Below are positions 48,642 to 56,419 of a DNA stretch of 64,000 nucleotides, piece after piece. The translations under genes were made by a program, and so were the position numbers. Below the pieces are notes generated by a model. The model did not search any database and was not told the origin of the DNA. It saw only the letters and a list, made by a program, of their open reading frames with translations. The DNA comes from Neoroseomonas marina (GTDB lineage: Bacteria; Pseudomonadota; Alphaproteobacteria; Acetobacterales; Acetobacteraceae): contig NZ_JABBKX010000009.1 in assembly GCF_012927745.1 (NCBI RefSeq), positions 62,001-126,000 of the forward strand, written 5' to 3'. The first letter of the stretch is position 1. Each line of letters starts with the position of its first letter.

Positions 48642-49612
48642 CCCGCGAGGACGCCATCGCCGATCGCTATCGGCGGTTCGCCGCGGAGGAAGCGCGGGGG
48701 CGCTCGCCGCTCTACGCGGCGATCACCGAGGCCATCGCGGCGGACGCCGCGGTGCTCGCCCACATCGCAACGCTGCCCGAGGCGAAGCAGCAGCCGAACC
48801 TCGTACTCGCCGCCGTGCGTCACCGGCACGGCGTGGCCAGCGGATGGCCGCAGTTCCGCGCCTGGTTCCTCGAGGACTTCGCCGGGATCCGCGAGATCAT
48901 CCTCGCGCGCTCGACGCAGACCAACGAGCCGGGGCGCTGCGCGGTCCTGCTGCCCGTGCTGACCCGCCTGCAGCAGCCGCTGGCGTTGATCGAGGTCGGC
49001 GCCTCGGCTGGGCTGTGCCTGCTGCCGGACCGTTACGGCTACGACTACGGCCGGGCGCGGCTTGGGCCATCGGACCCCGCCGCGCCGGTGTTTCCCTGCA
49101 AGGCCGATGCAGCCACCCCCCTGCCCGACAGGTCGCCGCAGGTCGTCTGGCGGGCCGGGCTCGACCTCAATCCGCTCGATGCTGCCGATCCGGAGACGGC
49201 GGATTGGCTGATGACGCTGGTCTGGCCCGAGCAGCAGGCGCGGGCGGAACGGCTGCGGGCCGCGCTCGCCATTGCATCGACGGCGCGTCCCCCGATCGTG
49301 AAGGGCGACCTCCGGTCCGACCTTGTTGCCTTGGCGGCCCAGGCGCCGAAGGGTGCCACGCTCGTTGTCTTCCACACCGCCGTGCTGAGCTACGTTGCAG
49401 AGGCGGCCGAGCGGCAAGCCTTCGCGGTGGAGGCCCGCCGTATCGCTCCGATCTGGATCGCCAACGAAGCACCTTCGGTCCTGCCGGAACGCGCGCAGGG
49501 CCTCGGCGCGCCGCCGGTGCCCGGCCGCTTCCTGTTGTCCGTGAACGGCGCGCCGGTCGCCTGGACCGATCCGCATGGTGCGGCGATGGAATGGCTCGAA
49601 GGCACCGGATAA
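48638..49612 (+). CDS. DUF2332 domain protein
   Basis: This 324-aa protein belongs to the DUF2332 family of unknown function, recognised by YRRFAAEEARGRSPLY at the N-terminus, LIEVGASAGLCLLPDRYGYDYG, reminiscent of a nucleotide-binding loop, and LVVFHTAVLSYV. The start is a GTG at 48638 overlapping the glycerate kinase stop, so it is translationally coupled to that gene. The stop (49610-49612) directly abuts the first of two operator-like sites for the next gene. Confidence 0.85.
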   Translation: MTREDAIADRYRRFAAEEARGRSPLYAAITEAIAADAAVLAHIATLPEAKQQPNLVLAAVRHRHGVASGWPQFRAWFLEDFAGIREIILARSTQTNEPGRCAVLLPVLTRLQQPLALIEVGASAGLCLLPDRYGYDYGRARLGPSDPAAPVFPCKADAATPLPDRSPQVVWRAGLDLNPLDAADPETADWLMTLVWPEQQARAERLRAALAIASTARPPIVKGDLRSDLVALAAQAPKGATLVVFHTAVLSYVAEAAERQAFAVEARRIAPIWIANEAPSVLPERAQGLGAPPVPGRFLLSVNGAPVAWTDPHGAAMEWLEGTG

Positions 49613-49667
49613 CTTACAATTCGTAAGGCGCTCATGGCCATTCGCAGGCGATCTTATCCATGCTAAG
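49613..49667. promoter_or_regulatory. Two CTTA-N7-TAAG sites 40 bp apart upstream of the HTH-pyruvate kinase gene
   Basis: CTTA-N7-TAAG occurs at 49613-49627 and again at 49653-49667, exactly 40 bp apart, about four helical turns. The second ends 9 bp before the start codon. Paired palindromes on the same face of the helix just before a gene encoding its own HTH domain are what an autoregulatory operator would look like. Binding is inferred. Confidence 0.55.
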
Positions 49668-49676
49668 AACGCTGCC

Positions 49677-51329
49677 ATGCGAGACCCAGCCCTCGAAGAC
49701 CTCTTCGCCCGCCGCGGCGCCATCACCCGGATCGCGACCGAACTCGGCATTTCCACCGCCGCCGTGTCGCAGTGGAAGCGCGTTCCGGACGACCGGGTGG
49801 TCGATGTGGCGCGGATCCTCGGCGTGGCGCCCACGATCATCCGACCGGACCTGACCGCACCCCCCGCGCCCCGGGCAGAGGGTCCCGCGGCCCGGATGCC
49901 GTTGCGGCCGGTGCTGCGCCGGCGCCGCCGGACGAAGATCATCGCGACGCTCGGCCCGGCCTCGTCGAGCCTCGAGGTGATCGAGCGCCTGCATCGCGCC
50001 GGCGCCGACGTGTTCCGGCTGAACTTCTCCCATGGCAGCCACGAGGACCATGCCGCCCGGATCGTCGCGATCCGGGAGGTCGAGCGCCGCGTCGGCCGCC
50101 CCATCGGCATCCTCGCCGACGTGCAGGGGCCGAAGCTCCGGGTCGGCAAGTTCCAGGCCGGGCGGGTGCAACTGCAGACCGGTCAGCCCTTCCGGCTCGA
50201 CCTGAACCCGACGCCGGGCGACGTCCGCAGGGTGAACCTGCCGCACACCGAGATCATTCAGGCGGCGCAGATCGGCACCACGCTGCTGCTCGACGACGGC
50301 AAGCTGCGGCTGCGCGTCACCCGCGCGCGGCCCGATCACCTCGAGACGGAAGTGGTGGTCGGCGGGCCTCTGTCGGATCGCAAGGGCGTCAACGTGCCCG
50401 ACGTGACCCTGCCGATCCCTGCCCTGACGGAGAAGGACCGCGCCGACCTCGATTTCGTGCTGCCGCTCGGCATCGAGTACATCGGCCTGTCCTTCGTGCA
50501 GCGCGCCGAGGACGTCGCCGAGACCAAGCGCATCGCCGATGGCCGCGCCTGGGTGATGGTGAAGATGGAGAAGCCGCAGGCGGTCGAGAACCTCGACGCC
50601 ATCCTGGAACTGACCGATTGCGTGATGGTGGCGCGCGGCGACCTCGGCGTCGAATTGCCGCCCGAGGAAGTGCCGCTGGTGCAGAAGCGCATCGTCCGCG
50701 CGGCACGCGCACTGGGCAAGCCGGTCGTCGTCGCGACGCAGATGCTGGAATCGATGATCACCGCGCCCTCCCCCACGCGGGCCGAGGTCAGCGACGTCGG
50801 CACGGCGGTCTTTGACGGGGCGGATGCCGTGATGCTCTCGGCCGAGACGGCCGCCGGCCAGTATCCCTACGAGGCGGTCAACATGATGGACCGCATCGTC
50901 GCCCGCGTGGAGCAGGACCCGGATTGGCGGCGCATCACCGACGCCTCCCGCCCGCCGCCGGAGAAGACCAGCGCGGGCGCGATCTCTACCGCCGCCCGGC
51001 AGGTGGCCGAGACGATCGACGCCGAGGTGATCGCGACCTTCTCCTCCACCGGATCGACGACGCTGCGCGTGGCGCGGGAGCGGCCGAACTGCCCGATCCT
51101 CGGCCTCACCGCGAGCGGCCAGACCGCGCGCCGGATGGCAGTGGTGTGGGGCGTGCATCCGCTCGAGGTGAACGAGATCCACTCCATGACCGAGATGGTC
51201 GCCCGCGCCGTGCGCGCCGCGCAGCACGAAGGCTTCGCCAAGAACGGCGACGAGGTGGTGGTCACCGCCGGCGTGCCCTTCGGCACGCCGGGGACGACGA
51301 ATGCGCTGCGGGTGGCGGTGGTGCGGTAG
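49677..51329 (+). CDS. pyk: Pyruvate kinase with N-terminal YdaS/Cro-like HTH domain
   Basis: This 550-aa protein joins two modules in one open frame. Residues 1-60 form a YdaS/Cro-like HTH (ITRIATELGISTAAVSQWKRVPDDRVVDVARILGV, ending RPDL). Residues about 84-550 are a complete pyruvate kinase: TKIIATLGPAS, RLNFSHGSHEDH, the signature VMVKMEKPQAVENLDAILELTDCVMVARGDLGVELP and a full C-terminal regulatory domain. A Pro/Ala/Arg linker joins them. Ordinary pyruvate kinases are about 470 aa, so the extra 80 residues are the HTH and linker. An internal ATG at residue 74 could yield a kinase without the HTH. The enzyme makes ATP and pyruvate from PEP. Two operator-like sites lie just upstream. Confidence 0.92.
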   Translation: MRDPALEDLFARRGAITRIATELGISTAAVSQWKRVPDDRVVDVARILGVAPTIIRPDLTAPPAPRAEGPAARMPLRPVLRRRRRTKIIATLGPASSSLEVIERLHRAGADVFRLNFSHGSHEDHAARIVAIREVERRVGRPIGILADVQGPKLRVGKFQAGRVQLQTGQPFRLDLNPTPGDVRRVNLPHTEIIQAAQIGTTLLLDDGKLRLRVTRARPDHLETEVVVGGPLSDRKGVNVPDVTLPIPALTEKDRADLDFVLPLGIEYIGLSFVQRAEDVAETKRIADGRAWVMVKMEKPQAVENLDAILELTDCVMVARGDLGVELPPEEVPLVQKRIVRAARALGKPVVVATQMLESMITAPSPTRAEVSDVGTAVFDGADAVMLSAETAAGQYPYEAVNMMDRIVARVEQDPDWRRITDASRPPPEKTSAGAISTAARQVAETIDAEVIATFSSTGSTTLRVARERPNCPILGLTASGQTARRMAVVWGVHPLEVNEIHSMTEMVARAVRAAQHEGFAKNGDEVVVTAGVPFGTPGTTNALRVAVVR

Positions 51330-51340
51330 CCCCGCGGGCG

Positions 51341-52294
51341 TCAGGCCATCTCGGCCACGAGATTCATCGGCGTCCGTCCCGCGAAGAAGTCTTCCAACGC
51401 GTCCAGCATCACCTTTGCCTGCGCCCGCTGCGCCGACAGCGTGAAGGCCGCCATGTGCGGCGTCAGCACGGCGTTCGGCAGGGCGCGCAAGGCTTCCGGC
51501 ACATGCGGTTCGTGCTCGAAGACATCGAGGCCCGCGGCGGCGATCGCCCCCTGTTCCAGCGCCTCGGTCAGCGCCGCTTCGTCCACCACCAGGCCGCGCG
51601 CGACGTTCACCAGCACGCCGTGCTTGCCCAGCGCCGCGAGCACCTCGCGATCGACGGCATGGCGGTTCGCCGGCGTGGCGCGCACCGCAACCACCAGCAC
51701 GTCGCACCATTCGGCGAGGCCACGCAGCGTGGGGTGGTATTCGTAGCCGATGCCGTCCCGCGGCGCGCGGCCGTGGTAGCCGACCTCCATCTCGAAGGCC
51801 GCGGCACGCGTCGCGACGCGCATGCCGATGGCGCCGAGGCCGTAGATGCCCATCCGCTGCCCGGCCAGGCCCGGCACCAGCGGCATGCGCTCGGCCTTGC
51901 GGTTCGGCCATTCGCCCGCGCGCAGCATGCGCTCGCCCTTGGTCATGTCGCGCGACGCGGCGATGACGAGGCCCATGGCGAATTCCGCCACGCTCGTCGC
52001 ATTCGCGTCCTTCGCATGCGTCACCTGGATGCCCCGCGCCTTCGCCGCGGCAAGGTCCACGCCCTCATACCCCGTGCCGTAGCAGGCGATCAGGCCGAGA
52101 TCGGGCAGCGCATCCATCAGCGCCGCATCGGTGCGGTGCCCGCCGATGGTGATCAGAACTCGGGCGTGCCGCGCCTCGGGCGGGACGGTTTCCGGCCTTA
52201 CGCCGCCGACGGGTCCGTGGACCTCGTAGAGCGCCTCGAGCCGGCCGCGCATGCGTGCGGAGACTCCGAAGGCGAGAAGGATAGGCTCAGGCAT
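51341..52294 (-). CDS. D-isomer-specific 2-hydroxyacid dehydrogenase (glyoxylate/hydroxypyruvate reductase-like)
   Basis: This 317-aa enzyme has an NAD(P)-binding loop (GIYGLGAIGMRVATRAAAF) and the catalytic Arg, Glu and His in NVARGLVVDEAAL, GLDVFEHEP and LTPHMAAF. It reduces 2-oxo acids such as glyoxylate or hydroxypyruvate. The ATG at 52294 gives the normal N-terminus. Its neighbours glycerate kinase, pyruvate kinase and GlcF make a role in glycolate/glyoxylate/glycerate interconversion likely; the exact substrate is not shown. It converges with the pyruvate kinase gene, 11 bp between stops. Confidence 0.92.
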   Translation of the reverse strand: MPEPILLAFGVSARMRGRLEALYEVHGPVGGVRPETVPPEARHARVLITIGGHRTDAALMDALPDLGLIACYGTGYEGVDLAAAKARGIQVTHAKDANATSVAEFAMGLVIAASRDMTKGERMLRAGEWPNRKAERMPLVPGLAGQRMGIYGLGAIGMRVATRAAAFEMEVGYHGRAPRDGIGYEYHPTLRGLAEWCDVLVVAVRATPANRHAVDREVLAALGKHGVLVNVARGLVVDEAALTEALEQGAIAAAGLDVFEHEPHVPEALRALPNAVLTPHMAAFTLSAQRAQAKVMLDALEDFFAGRTPMNLVAEMA

Positions 52295-52370
52295 GGTGGC
52301 GGCTCCGGGCGCTGCGGGCCGCCAAATTCGCGGCCGCGATATTGCACCGCAGCACGCCACGCCCGCGGGC

Positions 52371-53447
52371 TCAACCCCGGGCCCGGCCCGCCTTCTCGCC
52401 TGCGAGCAGCACGCGTTTGCGCTCCACCCCCCAGCGATAGCCTGTCAGGTCGCCATCCTTGCCCACGACGCGATGGCAGGGGACGGCGAGCGACACCTTG
52501 TTCTGCGCGCAGGCCCGCGCGACGGCACGCGTCGCCCGCGGCTCGCCGATCGCGGCGGCGAGGCCGGAATAGGTCCGCGTCTCGCCCAGCGGGATCGCCC
52601 GCAACGCCTCCCACACCCGCTTCTGGAAGGCCGTGCCGCGCAGGTCGAGCGGCAGGTCCAGCGCCGCGCGCGGCTCGGCCACGAAGCCGACGACCGTGCG
52701 GATGATGTCCGCGAGGTCTTCCGGCGCGTCGACGATGCGCGCCTTGGGGAAGCGCTGCATGACGTCGCCGCGCAGGCCGGCCTCGTCCTCGCCGAAGCCG
52801 ATGAAGCAGACGCCCTTGTCCGTCGCGCCCACCATCAGCGGACCGAGCGCGCTGTCGGTCAGCGCGACGCGGATCACCTCGCCGGCCCCACCGCGCCGCG
52901 CGGCACCCGGCGTCATGCCGAGGGTGCGCGCGGTGTCCTCATAGACCCGGCTCTCGCTGCCGAAGCCGGCCTCGGCGACCGCATCGGCGACCCGCGCGCC
53001 GGAAGCGAGCGCGGCCGACAGCCGCCGCGCGCGGACGCTCTCGGCATAGGACCGCGGCGTGACGCCGACAATCTCGCGGAACAGCCGCAGGAAATGGTGC
53101 CGCGCATACCCTGCACGGTCGGCGAGCGTCGCCAGCGAGGGGATCGTCTCGCTCTGCTCGATCAGGTCGCAGGCGGCGCGGATCGCCGCGGCATGGATGC
53201 CGGCGCGCTCGCCCTTGGGGTCGCAGCGCTTGCAGGCGCGGAAGCCCGCGCCCTCGGCGGCGCCGACATCGGCGAAGAAGCGGGTGTTCCGTCGCAGCGG
53301 CGGTCGGGAGGGACAGCCAGGCCGGCAGAACACCCCCTGCGTCGTGACCGCGTAGAGGAACGGCCCGCAGCCCGGCTTCGGGTCGCGGGCAAGGACGGCG
53401 GCCCAGCGGGCAGCGTCGGGATCGGCGGGGAGAAGGGCGTCGGGCAT
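52371..53447 (-). CDS. ada: Bifunctional Ada DNA-methylation repair protein / transcriptional activator
   Basis: This 358-aa protein has the complete Ada architecture. The N-terminal zinc domain has Cys41, Cys45, Cys72 and Cys75 (FCRPGCPSRPPLRRNTRFF, CKRC). An AraC-type HTH follows (SLATLADRAGYARHHFLRLFREIVGVTPRSYAESVRARRL), then a C-terminal O6-methylguanine methyltransferase with acceptor Cys324 in AVPCHRVVG. Methyl transfer from phosphotriesters to the N-terminal Cys turns Ada into an activator. The ATG at 53447 has GGAGGAG upstream. The gene sits alone in its strand group. Confidence 0.95.
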   Translation of the reverse strand: MPDALLPADPDAARWAAVLARDPKPGCGPFLYAVTTQGVFCRPGCPSRPPLRRNTRFFADVGAAEGAGFRACKRCDPKGERAGIHAAAIRAACDLIEQSETIPSLATLADRAGYARHHFLRLFREIVGVTPRSYAESVRARRLSAALASGARVADAVAEAGFGSESRVYEDTARTLGMTPGAARRGGAGEVIRVALTDSALGPLMVGATDKGVCFIGFGEDEAGLRGDVMQRFPKARIVDAPEDLADIIRTVVGFVAEPRAALDLPLDLRGTAFQKRVWEALRAIPLGETRTYSGLAAAIGEPRATRAVARACAQNKVSLAVPCHRVVGKDGDLTGYRWGVERKRVLLAGEKAGRARG

Positions 53448-53503
53448 GGCTCCTCCTCCCATATGGGGCGCCGGGCAGCCATCCGCCCGTTGCGCCGGAG
53501 CAC

Positions 53504-54082
53504 TCAGGTGGCGTCGCCCTCGGCCTTGCGGCGGAGTTCGCGCAAGCGCTGCTCACTGCCGGGCAGGCGGGGGTAGAGCGAAATCGCGGCTTCCAGGCTG
53601 CGCAGCGCCGCACGGGCGTCGCCGCGGTCCTCCTGCAGGATCGACAGGGTCATCAGCGCGCCGAAATGCCGGGGCTCGAGGCGCAGCGCCTCCTGCAAGT
53701 CGCGCGCGGCGGCCGTAGCGTCGCCGAGCGCCGCATAGGCCTGGGCGCGCTGGTGCCAGGCCTCGGCGGAGGTGGGGGAGAGGATGATGGCCGCGTCGAA
53801 ATCCTCGAGCGCCTCATCATTCGTTCGCGCGGCCAGGTTGCGTGCGCCGCGGCGCAGCAGCAGCACCGCCGCCGGGGAGGCCTGCGCCACCCAGGCGGCG
53901 CGGATGCGCGATTCCACCATGGCGGCGGAGGCCTCGTCCGGAGCGGCCTTCAGCGCCTCGAACAGCGTGTCGAGGTCGGGGCGTGCGGCTTCCGCCCCGC
54001 GGCCGCCTGCCGGCCGCTGCTGCTGCGCCGGCGCGAGGCCGGGAGCGGTCAGCAGGACCAGGAGGACAAGGACGGCGCGCAT
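53504..54082 (-). CDS. Exported tetratricopeptide repeat protein
   Basis: This 192-aa protein begins with a signal peptide (MRAVLVLLVLLTAPGLAPAQ). Three TPR-like units follow, for example EALEDFDAAIILSPTSAEAWHQRAQAYAALGDATAAARDLQEALRLEP and AALRSLEAAISLYPRLPG. TPRs mediate protein contacts, and the partner is unknown. The open frame extends far upstream but that part is antisense to GlcF and arginine-rich. It lies 47 nt after glcF on the same strand. Confidence 0.9.
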   Translation of the reverse strand: MRAVLVLLVLLTAPGLAPAQQQRPAGGRGAEAARPDLDTLFEALKAAPDEASAAMVESRIRAAWVAQASPAAVLLLRRGARNLAARTNDEALEDFDAAIILSPTSAEAWHQRAQAYAALGDATAAARDLQEALRLEPRHFGALMTLSILQEDRGDARAALRSLEAAISLYPRLPGSEQRLRELRRKAEGDAT

Positions 54083-54129
54083 GGCCCCATGGTCCCTCCG
54101 GCGGGGGCAGCGGGGCAAGTGCCGCGTGA

Positions 54130-55446
54130 TCACGCCGCCGCGCGGGCGCGCGCCACGGCCGCCGGTTCCGGCCCGCCCGCCATCCAATCCAGCAGTTCGA
54201 CGGTATGCACCGCCGGCAGCGCCCCGTCCCCGAGCTGCGTCAGGCAGCCGATATTGCCCGAGGCGATCAGCGCCGCGCCGGTGCGCGCGATGTTGTCCTG
54301 CTTGCGCGCCTTCAGCCGCCCGGCGATCTCGGGCTGCAGCAGGTTGTAGGTGCCGGCCGAACCGCAGCAGATGTGGCTTTCCGCCGGTTCCTTCACCGCG
54401 AAGCCGGCCGTCTTGAGCAGCGCCTTCGGCTCCGCGGTGATCTTCTGGCCATGCTGCAGCGAACAGGCGGCGTGATAGGCGACGGTCAGGCCCGGCGCCT
54501 CGCGCGTCGGCGCGTAGCCGAAGCGGGTCAGCACCTCGCTGATGTCGGCGGCGAGGGCGGCGACTTTCGCGGCCTGCGCCGCCTCGGGCTCGCCGCGGAA
54601 CATGAAGCCGTAATCCTTCACCGTCGTCCCGCAGCCCGAGGCGTTGATGACGATGGCATCGAGCCCCTCGCCCTCGATCTCCCGCGTCCAGGCGGCGATG
54701 TTGGCGCGCGCGAGGCGCATCGCCGGATCGTGGTGACCCATGTGGTGGTCCAGCGCGCCGCAGCAGCCCTGGTCCTTCGTCACCACCACCTCGATGCCCA
54801 TGCGGGTCAGCAGGCGGATCGTCGCCTCGTTGATCGAAGGGGCGAGCACTTGCTGCGCGCAGCCCGTCAGGATGCCGACGCGCCCGCGCCGCGGGCCGAT
54901 CGCCGGATGCACGCGCGGCCGCTCCACATCCGACGGCGAGGGCACCGAGGCCGGCGCCATGCGCAGCATCGCCCGCAGCCGCTGGGCCGTCGGCGAGGCC
55001 CCCGGCACCAGCCCGGCAAAGGGCCGCGCGAACCAGGCGCCGAGCAGCGCCAGGCGGAACCGCGCCGGGTGCGGCAGCAGGAAGGAGAGCAGCCGGCGCA
55101 GCATCCGTTCGGCGCGCGGGCGTTCGTAGGTCCGGTCGATATAGGCCCGCGCATGGTCGACCAGGTGCATGTAGTTCACGCCCGAAGGGCAGGTCGTCAT
55201 GCAGGACAGGCAGGACAGGCAGCGGTCGACATGGCGGACCACCTGCTCGGTCGCGGGCTTGCCGCCTTCGAGCATGTCCTTGATCAGGTAGATGCGCCCG
55301 CGCGGGGAATCGAGCTCGTCGCCCAGCAGCAGGAAGGTCGGGCAGGTCGCCGTGCACATGCCGCAATGGACGCAGGTGCGCAGGATGCGGTTGCTCTCGG
55401 CGGTATCCGGATCGGCAAGCTGCGCGGGCGAGAAATTCGTCTGCAT
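54130..55446 (-). CDS. glcF: Glycolate oxidase iron-sulfur subunit
   Basis: This 438-aa protein has two 4Fe-4S cluster motifs (Cys25/28/31/35 and Cys76/79/82/86) and two CCG domains with GCCGALDHHMGHHD and ICCGSAGTYNLLQPEIA, each near an upstream heterodisulfide-reductase-like cysteine (LTGCAQQVLA; AYHAACSLQHGQ). With GlcD and GlcE it forms membrane-associated glycolate dehydrogenase, oxidising glycolate to glyoxylate. glcD and glcE are not in this window. It is divergent from the DUF4239 gene. Confidence 0.95.
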   Translation of the reverse strand: MQTNFSPAQLADPDTAESNRILRTCVHCGMCTATCPTFLLLGDELDSPRGRIYLIKDMLEGGKPATEQVVRHVDRCLSCLSCMTTCPSGVNYMHLVDHARAYIDRTYERPRAERMLRRLLSFLLPHPARFRLALLGAWFARPFAGLVPGASPTAQRLRAMLRMAPASVPSPSDVERPRVHPAIGPRRGRVGILTGCAQQVLAPSINEATIRLLTRMGIEVVVTKDQGCCGALDHHMGHHDPAMRLARANIAAWTREIEGEGLDAIVINASGCGTTVKDYGFMFRGEPEAAQAAKVAALAADISEVLTRFGYAPTREAPGLTVAYHAACSLQHGQKITAEPKALLKTAGFAVKEPAESHICCGSAGTYNLLQPEIAGRLKARKQDNIARTGAALIASGNIGCLTQLGDGALPAVHTVELLDWMAGGPEPAAVARARAAA

Positions 55447-55554
55447 GCGCCATTTCTAGGCGAGGCCGGCCCCCTTCGCCAGCAGCGCGGCCGGTGGACG
55501 CGACCGCGGGCCGGCGCCTATCGTCCGGCGCATCATCCCAGGGGACTCCGCTGC

Positions 55555-56373
55555 ATGGTGTCGAACGCGGTCGTCGAACTCGCTGCCTACAGCGTCTTTG
55601 CCTTCGCGGGCATCCTCCTGCTCCTCCAAGGACTGGCGAAGGAGGTCGGCTACTACTTCGGCCACCGCATCGCCCTGCGGAAGGAAAACCCCGGCGAGGG
55701 CGTGGCGGTCGTGGTGGGCGGCATGCTCGGCCTGCTCGCCTTCGTGCTGGCGCTGACCCTGTCCTTCTCCAGCGCCCGGTTCCAGGAACGACGCGAAGGC
55801 ACGCTGGCCGAGGCGAACGCGATCGGGACCGCCTGGCTGCAGGCCCAGGCGATCGGGCATCCGAGGGCGGCCGAGATCGCCCGGCTCCTCGAGCCCTACG
55901 CGTCGGCGCGGCGGGATTTCGTGGTGGCCGACCGGCTGTCCCCGCAGCTCGATGCGACGACACGGCGCAGCAACGCCCTGCAATCCGAGATCTGGGGCCA
56001 CCTCTCGGCCCTCGTGCGCGAACGGCAGGACCCGCTCGTCTCCTCCCTGATGAACGCGCTGAACACGACCTTCGACCTGGCGACCGCGGAACGCTTCGCC
56101 TTCGCGTTGACCTTCCCCCCGCAGCTCTTCTGGCTGCTGATCGGCATGTCGATGGTGTCCATGTCGGCCCTCGGCTTCCAATTGGGGCTGCGACAGAGGC
56201 CCCTGCGCCTGCTGACCTTCCTGCTCCTGGGCATGTGGACGGCGACCATGACCGTCATCCTCGACATGGGATCGGCCCGGGTGGGGTCGATCCGCGTCGG
56301 GGGCCAGGCCTATGACTGGACGATCCAAGGGTTCCAGGGGGGCGTGACGGTGCCGCCGCTGCCGGCGCGCTGA
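55555..56373 (+). CDS. DUF4239 (bestrophin-like) membrane protein
   Basis: This 272-aa protein has four hydrophobic segments: one near the N-terminus, one at VVVGGMLGLLAFVLALTLSF, and two in the C-terminal third (FPPQLFWLLIGMSMVSM, LLTFLLLGMWTATMTVI). Between the pairs lies a long soluble helical region containing SSARFQERREGTLAEANAIGTAWLQA. This layout is that of DUF4239, distantly related to bestrophin channels; its function is unknown. It begins after AGGGGA and is separate from its neighbours. Confidence 0.85.
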   Translation: MVSNAVVELAAYSVFAFAGILLLLQGLAKEVGYYFGHRIALRKENPGEGVAVVVGGMLGLLAFVLALTLSFSSARFQERREGTLAEANAIGTAWLQAQAIGHPRAAEIARLLEPYASARRDFVVADRLSPQLDATTRRSNALQSEIWGHLSALVRERQDPLVSSLMNALNTTFDLATAERFAFALTFPPQLFWLLIGMSMVSMSALGFQLGLRQRPLRLLTFLLLGMWTATMTVILDMGSARVGSIRVGGQAYDWTIQGFQGGVTVPPLPAR

Positions 56374-56419
56374 GGCACCCTCCCGCCCGCCGGCGGGCCG
56401 TGCTATCGCGCCGCTGAGA

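Noticed and set aside
53504-55963. 819-codon frame extending upstream of the TPR gene
   Set aside because: Upstream part overlaps glcF in another frame and is Arg-rich; the signal peptide at 54082 marks the true start.
54205-56373. 722-codon frame extending upstream of the DUF4239 gene
   Set aside because: The first part is antisense to glcF; only the segment from 55555 has membrane-protein composition and a family match.
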